Positions 1-6,031 are shown, counted from the first letter of the stretch. The stretch: 6,763 bases of DNA from an uncultured bacterium (GCA_947649215.1 CANSQW010000074.1:1-6763), one strand, 5' to 3'. Translations and numbers: made by a program. The notes: a model not told the origin generated them from the letters alone.

Positions 1-2079
1 CAGGAGGGCCCCGCGAGCGCGACCGGCCTCCGCCGGGCGACTCATGGCCTCGCCGTGCCAGAAGGGCAGGCGCGCCGCCCGCCCGGGCGCCGGCTCCACG
101 ATGACGCGGTCGGGGCCTATCTCGGTGATGCGCCAGGTGCTCGTGCCGAGCGCGATGACGTCGCCCACACGCGACTCCATCACCATCTCCTCGTCCAGCT
201 CGCCCACGCGGCGGCGGCCCTGGCGCGCGTCGCCCTCGGGCAGCACCACCGAGAACATCCCGCGGTCGGGGATGGTGCCCGCCGCGGTGACCGCCAGGCG
301 CTGGGAGCCGGGACGCGGCCGGATGACGCCCGCGGCGCGATCCCACACGAGCCGCGGCGAGAGGTCGGCCACGTCATAGGCCCCGGACAGCATGGCCAGA
401 ACGGCGTCGAAGGCCGCGCGCGGAAGGCCGGCGAAGCACGCCGCGCGCGTCACCGTGGCGTACCAGTCCTCCACCGGCAGCCCCTCGGGGCAGACGGCCG
501 CCGCGGCGACGGTCTGCTGGGCGAGCACGTCAAGGGGGCGCTCCACAAGGCGCGTGGCCTCGATGGCCCCGGCGCGCATCCCCTCGGCCGTGACGGCGGC
601 GTCCACCACCTCCACGCGGGTACGCGGGAAGACGATGCCCTGGGACCTGCCGCCCACCTGGTGGTTCGCGCGGCCCACGCGCTGCAGCCCGCTCGCGACC
701 GAAGGCGGCGGGGCCACCTGGAGCACAAGATCGATGGCGCCCATGTCGATGCCGAGCTCCAGGCTGGAGGTGGCCACCACGCAGGGCAGCTCGCCGGCCT
801 TGAGCTCACGCTCCACCGCCAGGCGCTTCTCCTTGGAGACCGATCCGTGGTGCGCCTTGGCGATGAGCGCCGGGGCGGCCCCGCCCAGCTCCGAGGTCCC
901 GCCCATGTCCGAGCGCATGCCAGGCCCCGGCGCGTCCTCGGCGCCGCCGACGCCCGTCCACCAGCCAGCCGCCTCCGAGCGCGGAGCGTCCAGCCCGAGG
1001 CGTCGGGCGTAGAGCTCGTTCAGGCGCGCGGTCAGCTTCTCCGCCTGGCCGCGTGAGTTGACGAACACGATGGTCGAGCGATGCGCGAGCACCTCATCGA
1101 GGACGGCCGCCTCGATGTGCGGCCAAATGGAGGACGAGCCCAGGCGGCCGTCGGGATTCGGCGCGCCTGCCACCCCCGCCATCATGGCACGCAGGGCGCG
1201 GTCGGACTTCCAGGCTGCCTCGATAGGCGCGCGCCGCGGGCCGCGCCCCCGCTCGCGACCGGGCACGTCGCCGCCGAGGACGGGGATGGCCGTCATGTCG
1301 CGCACGGGCACGCGCACGGACAGATCGAGGCACGGCGGGGCCTCCTGGGCCACCACGCGTACGGGCCGCGGCCCGCCGAGGAAGCGCGCCACCTCGTCGC
1401 GCGGGCGTACCGTGGCCGAAAGCCCGATGCGCTGAGCGGGCGTCGCCAGCACGTCGTCGAGCCGCTCGAGCGTGAGCGACAGGTGGGCGCCGCGCTTGTC
1501 GCCGGCAAGCGCGTGCACCTCGTCCACGATGACGGCCTGCATGGTGCGCAGGGTCTCGCGCGCCTGGGAGGTGAGCATGAGGTAGAGCGACTCGGGCGTG
1601 GTGATGAGGATGTCAGGCGGGTTGCGGATGATCTTGCGCCGCTCATCAGATGTCGTGTCGCCCGTGCGCATGGCCGTGCGCACCTCCGGCGCGTCCTCGC
1701 CCGCCGTGGCAGCCAGCGCGCCGATGGCGGCGAGCGGGCCCTGGAGATTGCGCTCGACGTCTGCGCCGAGCGCCTTGAGCGGCGACACGTAGAGCACGCG
1801 CACGCCCTTGGCCCAGCGCTCGCCGGCCGCCTGGGCCGCCGCCTTCTCCGCCATGAGCCGGTCGATGGCGAAGAGGAAGGCCGCGAGCGTCTTGCCCGAG
1901 CCCGTCGGCGCGATGACGAGCGTGCTCTCGCCGCGCGCGATGGCCTCCCACGCCTCAGCCTGCACGGGGATGGGCGCGTCGAAGGCGCGCGCGAACCACT
2001 CCCGCACCGGCGCCGAGAACACCGAGAGCGCGCCGCCCCTGGCCGCAGGCCCTCCCACCTTCGCGCCCCGCTTCCCCAT
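1..2079 (-). CDS. lhr: Lhr-family SF2 ATP-dependent helicase, N-terminal 693 aa (3' end outside window)
   Basis: Large helicase-related protein, a superfamily 2 ATP-dependent 3'-to-5' nucleic acid translocase linked to DNA repair in bacteria. The frame is open from the ATG at 2079 to the left edge. A GGGAGG ribosome site lies 6 nt before the start. Motifs in order: Q motif (PVQAEAW, Gln40), Walker A APTGSGKT (57-64), DEVH box (186-189), SAT (221-223), VFVNSRG (338-344), HHGSVS (410-415), ELGIDMG (441-447) and motif VI QRVGRANH (466-473). Beyond the two RecA domains, LDVLAQQTVAA (516-526) and TIPDRGM (602-608) match the winged-helix and beta-barrel part of the Lhr core. Family members such as E. 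coli Lhr are roughly 1,500 aa, so about half is missing here because of the window edge; no internal stop is seen. Motif VI has Asn where I recall Gly in E. coli Lhr (GRAGH). A Gly/Ala-rich stretch at about 365-400 lies where E. coli Lhr also has an insertion. Divergent from the merR gene. Confidence 0.96.
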   Translation of the reverse strand, partial: MGKRGAKVGGPAARGGALSVFSAPVREWFARAFDAPIPVQAEAWEAIARGESTLVIAPTGSGKTLAAFLFAIDRLMAEKAAAQAAGERWAKGVRVLYVSPLKALGADVERNLQGPLAAIGALAATAGEDAPEVRTAMRTGDTTSDERRKIIRNPPDILITTPESLYLMLTSQARETLRTMQAVIVDEVHALAGDKRGAHLSLTLERLDDVLATPAQRIGLSATVRPRDEVARFLGGPRPVRVVAQEAPPCLDLSVRVPVRDMTAIPVLGGDVPGRERGRGPRRAPIEAAWKSDRALRAMMAGVAGAPNPDGRLGSSSIWPHIEAAVLDEVLAHRSTIVFVNSRGQAEKLTARLNELYARRLGLDAPRSEAAGWWTGVGGAEDAPGPGMRSDMGGTSELGGAAPALIAKAHHGSVSKEKRLAVERELKAGELPCVVATSSLELGIDMGAIDLVLQVAPPPSVASGLQRVGRANHQVGGRSQGIVFPRTRVEVVDAAVTAEGMRAGAIEATRLVERPLDVLAQQTVAAAAVCPEGLPVEDWYATVTRAACFAGLPRAAFDAVLAMLSGAYDVADLSPRLVWDRAAGVIRPRPGSQRLAVTAAGTIPDRGMFSVVLPEGDARQGRRRVGELDEEMVMESRVGDVIALGTSTWRITEIGPDRVIVEPAPGRAARLPFWHGEAMSRPAEAGRARGALL

Positions 2080-2104
2080 CGGCCGCCTCCCTCGTCGCCT
2101 GCCT

Positions 2105-2121
2105 GCCCGCGCGAGGCGGGC
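2105..2121. repeat. GC-rich dyad in the lhr leader
   Basis: GCCCGC (2105-2110) and GCGGGC (2116-2121) form a perfect 6-bp inverted repeat around a 5-nt loop. It lies between the predicted lhr transcription start and its ribosome binding site, so it would be a leader hairpin in the lhr mRNA. It resembles the dyad at 2225-2243 on the other side of the intergenic region, so a protein-binding site is also possible. The role is inferred. Confidence 0.4.
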
Positions 2122-2137
2122 CTACACATCGCCCCTG

Positions 2138-2143
2138 ATTATA
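2138..2143 (-). promoter_or_regulatory. Putative -10 element for lhr
   Basis: Read on the minus strand this is a perfect TATAAT hexamer in otherwise very GC-rich DNA, 58 nt upstream of the lhr ATG. Transcription would start near 2131 and give a leader of about 50 nt. No convincing -35 TTGACA-like hexamer is found at 16-18 nt spacing, and there is no extended -10 TG, so the promoter may be activator-dependent or simply weak. Confidence 0.5.
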
Positions 2144-2224
2144 GGAGAAGCCGTGCCGCACCCGCGCGGCGGAGGCCAAAGCGGCCCGCGGACGCCGACC
2201 CGTGTCTTTTCGCCCTTCCCGCCG

Positions 2225-2243
2225 CCGCCCGCAAGACGGGCGG
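2225..2243. repeat. GC-rich dyad just upstream of the merR -10
   Basis: CCGCCCG (2225-2231) and CGGGCGG (2237-2243) are perfect 7-bp inverted arms around CAAGA. The dyad sits immediately upstream of the TATGAT hexamer of merR, where the spacer and -35 region would be. MerR-family proteins typically bind dyads in that position and often control their own gene, so an autoregulatory operator is possible. No binding evidence can be read from sequence alone. Confidence 0.4.
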
Positions 2244-2244
2244 G

Positions 2245-2250
2245 TATGAT
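2245..2250 (+). promoter_or_regulatory. Putative -10 element for merR
   Basis: TATGAT matches 5 of 6 consensus positions and lies 36 nt before the merR ATG, implying a leader of about 30 nt. No recognisable -35 hexamer occurs at the normal spacing; that position is GC-only sequence overlapping the 2225-2243 dyad. Confidence 0.45.
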
Positions 2251-2286
2251 GGCGGCAACACGACGAGGCGGCGCGAAGGGGGGTCC

Positions 2287-3072
2287 ATGCGAAGCAACGA
2301 GGTAGCGCGGATAGCGGGCGTGACGGTGAGGACGCTGCGGCACTACCACGCGCTCGGCCTTCTGCCCGAGCCGCCGCGATCCGCCAACGGCTACCGCGAC
2401 TACGCGCCCGCCGACCTGGCGCGCGTGCTCCGCATAAAGCGCCTTGCCTCGCTCGGCTTTCCGCTGGCCTGCGTAGGCGAGGTGATGGCCCAGATGGACG
2501 CGGATGAGCCGGAGGGCGACACGGCAGCCGACCCGCTCGCCGAGCTCGACCGCGAGCTTGAGCAGGAGATCGCGCGACTGGAAGGGCAGCGGCGCGTTAT
2601 CGCCTCTCTGCGCGCCGAGCGCCTGAGACCCGACCTGCCGGTTCCCTTCGGCCAGGCCCTGCGCCTGCTGGCCAGCGACGAGGACCTCGCCGGCCTCACC
2701 GAAGAGGAGCAGGCCACCCTCGTCATCGCCGGGCACGCCTACGGCGCAGGCGAGGTGGCCGAGCTCAGGCGGGTGGCCGAGGCGCTCGAGGACAGCCTTG
2801 CCGTCTCGGCCATCGCGGCGTTCAAGGACCGCCTGAAGTCCCTGGCTGCCGACGCGCCCGAGGAGGAGCGCGCCGAGCTCACGGCCGAGGCCCTAGAGGC
2901 GCTCGCTCCCCTCATCCCCTGCTTCAGCCGCGACAACTGGCTGCGCCCGCCCACCGAGAGCGAGCTGCTGCTCGAGGAGGCGAGTCGCGTCGGGATGAAC
3001 GCCGCCCAGCGCGACGTGACCGCGCGCATCGAGCGCGGCATCGAGAATCTGATGGCCGAGCACGCGGAGTAG
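2287..3072 (+). CDS. MerR-family transcriptional regulator, 261 aa
   Basis: DNA-binding regulator with an N-terminal MerR winged helix-turn-helix (residues about 1-70). Diagnostic sequences are NEVARIAGVTVRTLRHYH (4-21), the wing GLLPEPPRSANGYRDY (24-39) and the second HTH RIKRLASLGFPL (49-60). A Glu/Arg-rich helix at about 82-113 is the usual dimerising coiled coil. The C-terminal 150 residues (114-261) are predicted helical. They do not look like a TipAS or GyrI-like drug-binding domain, and there is no Cys cluster for metal sensing, so the inducer is unknown. Met1 is set by the canonical MerR N-terminus and an AAGGGGGG ribosome site at 2276-2283. The frame is open far upstream only because of GC-rich antisense phase with lhr. 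An MFS exporter follows in the same direction after 122 bp, which suggests the protein controls that efflux gene; this is inference. Confidence 0.93.
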   Translation: MRSNEVARIAGVTVRTLRHYHALGLLPEPPRSANGYRDYAPADLARVLRIKRLASLGFPLACVGEVMAQMDADEPEGDTAADPLAELDRELEQEIARLEGQRRVIASLRAERLRPDLPVPFGQALRLLASDEDLAGLTEEEQATLVIAGHAYGAGEVAELRRVAEALEDSLAVSAIAAFKDRLKSLAADAPEEERAELTAEALEALAPLIPCFSRDNWLRPPTESELLLEEASRVGMNAAQRDVTARIERGIENLMAEHAE

Positions 3073-3075
3073 CCA

Positions 3076-3092
3076 CCGGGCGCGCCGCCCGG
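3076..3092 (+). terminator. Stem-loop just after merR
   Basis: CCGGGCG (3076-3082) pairs perfectly with CGCCCGG (3086-3092) around a 3-nt CGC loop, starting 4 nt after the merR stop codon. It is placed like an intrinsic terminator but has no following T tract (C-rich sequence follows). It could be a weak terminator or a 3'-end stabiliser separating merR from the exporter gene. Confidence 0.4.
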
Positions 3093-3124
3093 CGCCCCCC
3101 TCCACAACTCCGCCACAAGCCCGC

Positions 3125-3154
3125 TTGACCCCGACGTTGCGTCATAGTTTTAAC
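3125..3154 (+). promoter_or_regulatory. Putative exporter promoter with a dyad in the spacer
   Basis: TTGACC (3125-3130) is a 5-of-6 match to the -35 consensus. TTTAAC (3149-3154) at 18-bp spacing is the best -10 candidate (4 of 6). The spacer carries the dyad GACG-TTG-CGTC (3133-3143). A good -35, a poor -10 and a dyad in the spacer is the architecture expected of MerR-activated promoters, and a MerR gene lies directly upstream. The 18-bp spacing is only slightly long, so the MerR link is an inference. Confidence 0.45.
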
Positions 3155-3156
3155 TC

Positions 3157-3187
3157 CCTCGACGAAGGAAGCTGATCGAGGAAGGAA
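3157..3187 (+). repeat. Structured leader with repeated Shine-Dalgarno-like motif
   Basis: TCGACGAAGGAA (3159-3170) and TCGAGGAAGGAA (3176-3187) are direct repeats with one mismatch, 17 bp apart. The second copy contains the true ribosome binding site of the exporter gene, 7 nt before its ATG. In addition CCTCGA (3157-3162) is perfectly complementary to TCGAGG (3176-3181), giving a 6-bp stem whose right arm overlaps the start of that binding site and whose loop carries the first GAAGGAAG. Confidence 0.45.
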
Positions 3188-3194
3188 CACGACC

Positions 3195-4493
3195 ATGACC
3201 ACTCGCGCCGCGGTATCGCCACGCTACCTGCTCTCCTGCGCGCTCTCCCTGACGGGCAACTCCGTCGCCGGCGTCATCCTGCCGCTCGTGCTGCTGGCCA
3301 CCACCGGCGATGCGCTGGCCGCCGGCACGCTCGCCCTCATCTGCGCCGTGCCCCAGATGCTCATCGGTCTGGCCGGCGGTGCGCTCATCGACTGCCTCAA
3401 CCGCCGCGACGTGTCCATCGCCTCTGACCTGCTGTCGGCATTGAGCGTGGCGCTCCTGCCCATCGTCGATCTGACCTTCGGGCTGAGCTTCGGCTGGTTC
3501 GTGGCCCTCGGCCTGCTCGGCGCCGTCGGCGACATCCCCGGCATGACCGCCCGCGACGCGCTGCTGCCCGCGGTGTGCGACCACGACCGCCGCAGCCTTC
3601 AGAAGTTCATGGGGCTGAGCCAGTCGATCGACTCGCTCACCGTCATCGTGGGCCCGGCGCTCGCCGCGTTCCTGCTGACGGTCACCGACGGGGTGAGCGC
3701 GCTGTGGTTCACCGCGGCCATGTCGCTGGCCGCGGCCCTCGTCACGCTCACGCTTCCGCGCTCCATCGGCAGCGTGGAAGCCGCGAGCGCGGAGGAAGCC
3801 CCTGAGGGCGGCATCGTCTCCGGGATGCGCGCGGCGCTGCGCGACGGCGTGCGCGTGCTCTTCCGCGGCGACGCGCTGCTGCGCAGCTCGGTGCTGCTCA
3901 CCTTCGGCATCGTCATGATCATGGGCTCGTTCCAGGGGATCGTCCTGCCCGTGCACTTCACGGACGCCAGCTCGCCCGAGCTGCTCGGCTACGTGCTCTC
4001 CGCCATGTCGGTCGGCATGCTGGCGAGCTCGCTGGCCTACTCCGCCCTGGCCCACCGCCTGCGCCGCCGCACCTGGCTCATCGTCTCGCTCGTCGGCATG
4101 GCGGCCGGCGTCGCCATCATCGGCGCCCTGCCGGCCTTCCCCGCGCTCCTGGCCGGCGCGCTCGTCGTCGGCCTGTCCGCCGGCCCGGCCTCGGCGCTGC
4201 TCGGGTTCTTCACCTTCGACCGCATTCCCGCCGAGCGGCGCGGCTCGGCGCTCGGCACGCAGAACTCGCTCATGCTCGTGGCCGCGCCCGTGGCCGTGTT
4301 CGCCAGCTCGGTGGTGGTCGAGGCGGCCGGCGTCGCGGCGGCGGCGCTCGCGCTGGCGGCGTGCTGGATGCTCGTCACCCTGGCCGCGCTGCGCGTCCCC
4401 AGCCTGCGGGACCTGGGTGATGGCGACTCCGCAGCCACGGCCCGGGCGGAACGCGGACCGAACACGGGTACCGAGGCCGAACCGGCACGCTAG
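3195..4493 (+). CDS. MFS transporter, 12 TM, probable drug/metabolite exporter (432 aa)
   Basis: Cytoplasmic-membrane secondary transporter of the major facilitator superfamily, most like the MFS_3 (EntS/macrolide-efflux) type. Hydrophobic segments fall at about 12-36, 44-64, 76-92, 98-115, 145-163 and 168-187. A charged central loop (188-230) follows, then segments at 231-251, 264-285, 292-312, 314-338, 357-375 and 378-400. The loop between TM2 and TM3, GGALIDCLNRRDV (61-73), is a motif A relative, and the C-half equivalent is reduced to HRLRRR (287-292). The 432-aa length is typical. The start is fixed by GAGGAAGGA 7-8 nt upstream. The last 30 residues are a hydrophilic tail rich in Ala, Glu and Arg, encoded partly by an imperfect DNA repeat that continues past the stop codon. 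The upstream MerR gene suggests inducible efflux; the substrate cannot be told from sequence. Confidence 0.93.
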   Translation: MTTRAAVSPRYLLSCALSLTGNSVAGVILPLVLLATTGDALAAGTLALICAVPQMLIGLAGGALIDCLNRRDVSIASDLLSALSVALLPIVDLTFGLSFGWFVALGLLGAVGDIPGMTARDALLPAVCDHDRRSLQKFMGLSQSIDSLTVIVGPALAAFLLTVTDGVSALWFTAAMSLAAALVTLTLPRSIGSVEAASAEEAPEGGIVSGMRAALRDGVRVLFRGDALLRSSVLLTFGIVMIMGSFQGIVLPVHFTDASSPELLGYVLSAMSVGMLASSLAYSALAHRLRRRTWLIVSLVGMAAGVAIIGALPAFPALLAGALVVGLSAGPASALLGFFTFDRIPAERRGSALGTQNSLMLVAAPVAVFASSVVVEAAGVAAAALALAACWMLVTLAALRVPSLRDLGDGDSAATARAERGPNTGTEAEPAR

Positions 4494-4524
4494 GGCCTCG
4501 GCGGAACGTGGGTGCCGAGGCCGA
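4445..4524 (+). repeat. Imperfect direct repeat spanning the exporter stop codon
   Basis: GGCGGAACG occurs at 4445-4453 and again at 4500-4508. GGGTACCGAGGCCGA (4466-4480) recurs as GGGTGCCGAGGCCGA (4510-4524) with one mismatch. The two units differ by an 11-bp segment present only in the first. The pattern is that of a tandem duplication followed by an indel, covering the last codons of the exporter and its 3' flank. Confidence 0.55.
4494..4522 (+). terminator. Strong stem-loop immediately after the exporter gene
   Basis: GGCCTCGGC (4494-4502) pairs perfectly with GCCGAGGCC (4514-4522): 9 bp with an 11-nt loop, starting at the first base after the TAG. Position and strength suit a transcription terminator, but there is no T tract. 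The left arm can also pair with CCGAGGCC at 4471-4478 inside the coding region, so two mutually exclusive stems are possible. Confidence 0.5.
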
Positions 4525-4616
4525 CGCCGACAGATCGCGCCCTGCAGGTCAGGGGACGCCTGGTGCAACTGGGCCCTCGGCGCCTTGCGCGGCGGCGTCG
4601 GGCAGGACACACTGAG

Positions 4617-4645
4617 GCTGCCGGGGCTCCGAGCGCCTCGGCAGC
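4617..4645 (+). promoter_or_regulatory. Strong leader stem-loop upstream of the LytTR gene
   Basis: GCTGCCGGGGC (4617-4627) pairs with GCCTCGGCAGC (4635-4645), 11 bp including one G-U pair, around a 7-nt loop. It ends 24 nt before the LytTR ATG and is followed by C/A-rich sequence, not a T tract. It is either a 5'-leader structure of the LytTR operon or a second end-of-transcript stem for the exporter. No clear promoter was found in 4523-4669: TTGCGC at 4585 has only CACACT (3 of 6) at the right distance. Confidence 0.4.
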
Positions 4646-4669
4646 ACCCTATCGCCGGAGAGGAGCCCG

Positions 4670-5107
4670 ATGAAGATAACCGTGGAAGAGCGTCCCGACT
4701 CGACGGAGGTGGAGGTGCTCATCACCTGCCCCGCCGTCGACGAGCGCGTTCGGGCGGCCATCGCCGCGCTCGGCGCCCTTGACCGGCGGCTCGTCGGCAT
4801 CGTGGAAGGGGGCCTGGCCGTCGTCGACGCGGCTGATGTCCTCTACGTCGAGTCCGTTGACGGGACGGCCTTCCTCTACGGCGCTCAAGCCGTCATCGAG
4901 TCGCCCCTGCGCCTCCACGAGGTGGAGGCGCGGCTGGCCGGCACCGAGTTCGTGCGCGCCTCGCGCACCCTCCTCGTGAATTTCGACCACGTCCGCGCGC
5001 TGCGCCCCCATGCCGGCGCCCGGTTGGAGCTCGTGCTCGACAACGGCGAGTCGGTCATCGCGTCACGCCAGTTCGCGCCCGCCGTCAAGAGAAAGATCGG
5101 CCTTTAG
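4670..5107 (+). CDS. LytTR-domain DNA-binding regulator (LytTR-DUF3021 type), 145 aa
   Basis: Small transcription regulator with a single C-terminal LytTR DNA-binding domain (about 52-145) and no response-regulator receiver domain. Matching features are VLYVESVDGTAFLY (57-70), FVRASRTLLVN (94-104), the beta-strand segment LELVLDNGESVIASRQF (119-135) and a final KRKIGL. The first 50 residues form a short alpha/beta segment common in this subgroup. A GAGAGGAG ribosome site (4658-4665) lies 4 nt before the ATG. The next gene, a DUF3021 membrane protein, starts 22 nt after the stop. This pairing is a recurrent arrangement in Firmicutes and some Actinobacteria in which the membrane partner is thought to inhibit the LytTR protein. 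Likely a two-gene operon; the targets are unknown. Length is normal for the family. Confidence 0.92.
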   Translation: MKITVEERPDSTEVEVLITCPAVDERVRAAIAALGALDRRLVGIVEGGLAVVDAADVLYVESVDGTAFLYGAQAVIESPLRLHEVEARLAGTEFVRASRTLLVNFDHVRALRPHAGARLELVLDNGESVIASRQFAPAVKRKIGL

Positions 5108-5129
5108 GCCGCCGTTGAGAGGACCTGCC

Positions 5130-5561
5130 ATGATCACCGTCGCCAAGCGCGCCTTCGTCACCCTCTGCGTCATCTTCACCGCCACCATGGGCGGGTGGTC
5201 CCTGCTCGGCCTCGCCTTCGCCGGGCCCGAGCCGGGCATCGTGCTCACGCTCAGCATCCTCCTCGCCTGCGCCCTGCTGACCGGGCTCCAGGCGCTCTGG
5301 TTCTCCGGACGCCTGCTGCGGCGGGCGGCCTATCCCCTGTGCGTCCTGGGCTTTGGGACGACCGCGCTGCCAGCGCTTGCGCTCTGCGCCTGGCTCGGAG
5401 CGTGGATCCCCGATCACGAGCCGGGCGCCTGGATCAGCTTCTGCGTCATCTACCTGGCGGTGCTCGCCGTGACGACCATCGCCTACTCCCTCTACTACCG
5501 CCGCACGGCCGGCAGCTACGACGAGGCCCTCGCCCGCTACCGCGAGGAGCGCAGGGACTAG
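5130..5561 (+). CDS. DUF3021-family four-TM membrane protein, 143 aa
   Basis: Integral membrane protein with four hydrophobic segments (about 8-29, 36-58, 66-92, 99-122) and a short charged C-terminal tail, YYRRTAGSYDEALARYREERRD from 122. The Tyr/Lys/Arg-rich exit from TM4 followed by an amphipathic 'L..Y..E' helix is typical of DUF3021. In this family the protein is the membrane partner, and probable antagonist, of an adjacent LytTR regulator; that role is family knowledge, not visible here. The ATG at 5130 is chosen over upstream in-frame codons because GAGAGGA (5117-5123) lies 6 nt before it and the upstream frame overlaps the LytTR gene. Translation is probably coupled through the 22-nt gap. 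It is convergent with the MmcQ/YjbR gene. Confidence 0.88.
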   Translation: MITVAKRAFVTLCVIFTATMGGWSLLGLAFAGPEPGIVLTLSILLACALLTGLQALWFSGRLLRRAAYPLCVLGFGTTALPALALCAWLGAWIPDHEPGAWISFCVIYLAVLAVTTIAYSLYYRRTAGSYDEALARYREERRD

Positions 5562-5595
5562 GCGCGAAGCCGGTGCCTCAGCCCGCAACGCCCAC

Positions 5596-5629
5596 GGGGA
5601 CGCCCGCGCCGCGGCCGCTAGGCGTCCTC
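5596..5629. terminator. Stem-loop at the convergent junction (possible bidirectional terminator)
   Basis: GGGGACGCC (5596-5604) pairs with GGCGTCCTC (5621-5629) as 9 bp including one G-U, around a 16-nt loop of G and C that contains the palindrome GCGGCCGC. The stem lies between the DUF3021 stop (5561) and the MmcQ/YjbR gene and includes the last codons of the latter. It could end transcripts from both sides, though there is no T tract on either strand. Confidence 0.4.
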
Positions 5630-6004
5630 GCCGAGGATGGCGCGCTGGGCCTTCTTCGTCAGCTTGGAGAACACGAGCGCGTGGGAGTGGCCGATGAGCT
5701 CGCGCAACAGCTCATCGGTCACGTCGCTGCCCAGGTCGATGGAGATCCAGTGGCGCTTGTCGGCGTAGAACCCCGGCAGGATGCCCGCGTGCTCGGCGCG
5801 CAGCGCCTCGGCCCAGGCCGGGTCGCACTTGAGCGAGAGCAGGTCGCGTCCCGCGTAGGCGGCGTCGTAGGAGGGCCCCGGCGTCATGGTGGCGGCGAAG
5901 AGCTTCCCGCCCACCTGGTAGCGCCACCACTCCCACTCGGCCTTCCAGTCCTTCTCGCAGCCGGGCATCCCCAGCAGGTGCTCGTCTATCCAGTCGCGGG
6001 CCAT
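5618..6004 (-). CDS. MmcQ/YjbR family protein, 128 aa
   Basis: Small single-domain protein of the MmcQ/YjbR family (CyaY-like fold, annotated as DNA-binding; the cellular role is poorly defined). Conserved sequences read here are YQVGGKLFA (29-37), LLSLKCDPAWAEALR (55-69), GILPGFYADKRHWISIDL (74-91), LIGHSHALV (103-111) and LTKKAQ (115-120). The length fits the family (about 115-130 aa). The start at 6004 is preceded by AAGGAGGGAGGG, one of the strongest Shine-Dalgarno sequences in the window. It lies 27 nt downstream of the 68-aa gene on the same strand and is probably in one transcript with it. The 3' end is convergent with the DUF3021 gene. Confidence 0.93.
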   Translation of the reverse strand: MARDWIDEHLLGMPGCEKDWKAEWEWWRYQVGGKLFAATMTPGPSYDAAYAGRDLLSLKCDPAWAEALRAEHAGILPGFYADKRHWISIDLGSDVTDELLRELIGHSHALVFSKLTKKAQRAILGEDA

Positions 6005-6031
6005 AGGTCCCTCCCTCCTTGCATGGGCGCC

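Noticed and set aside
55..1056. 333-codon open frame on the plus strand
   Set aside because: It lies exactly antisense, in codon register, to lhr. Its product is Arg/His/Gly-rich with no family features, and stop codons are rare in this phase because of the high GC content.
1081..2286. Long in-frame upstream extension of the merR frame
   Set aside because: It is antisense to lhr codons and low in complexity. The canonical MerR N-terminus and a ribosome site fix the start at 2287.
2153..2305. Possible 50-aa leader ORF starting at GTG 2153, with AGGAGAA upstream, overlapping the merR start
   Set aside because: The product is Pro/Arg/Gly-rich with no recognisable features. Its ribosome site overlaps the lhr -10 on the other strand, and the likely merR transcript starts downstream of it, near 2257.
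3150..4610. 486-codon open frame antisense to the exporter
   Set aside because: The translation is a His/Gly/Arg/Glu-rich composition artefact, while the opposite strand encodes a clear 12-TM MFS protein.
4585..4613. TTGCGC...CACACT as a promoter for the LytTR operon
   Set aside because: Spacing is 17 bp but both hexamers are poor (the -10 matches only 3 of 6), no better than chance in this region.
5010..5129. Extended N-terminus of the DUF3021 protein, starting inside the LytTR gene
   Set aside because: The extension overlaps conserved LytTR coding sequence and lacks a ribosome site. The ATG at 5130 has one at ideal spacing and starts a normal TM1.
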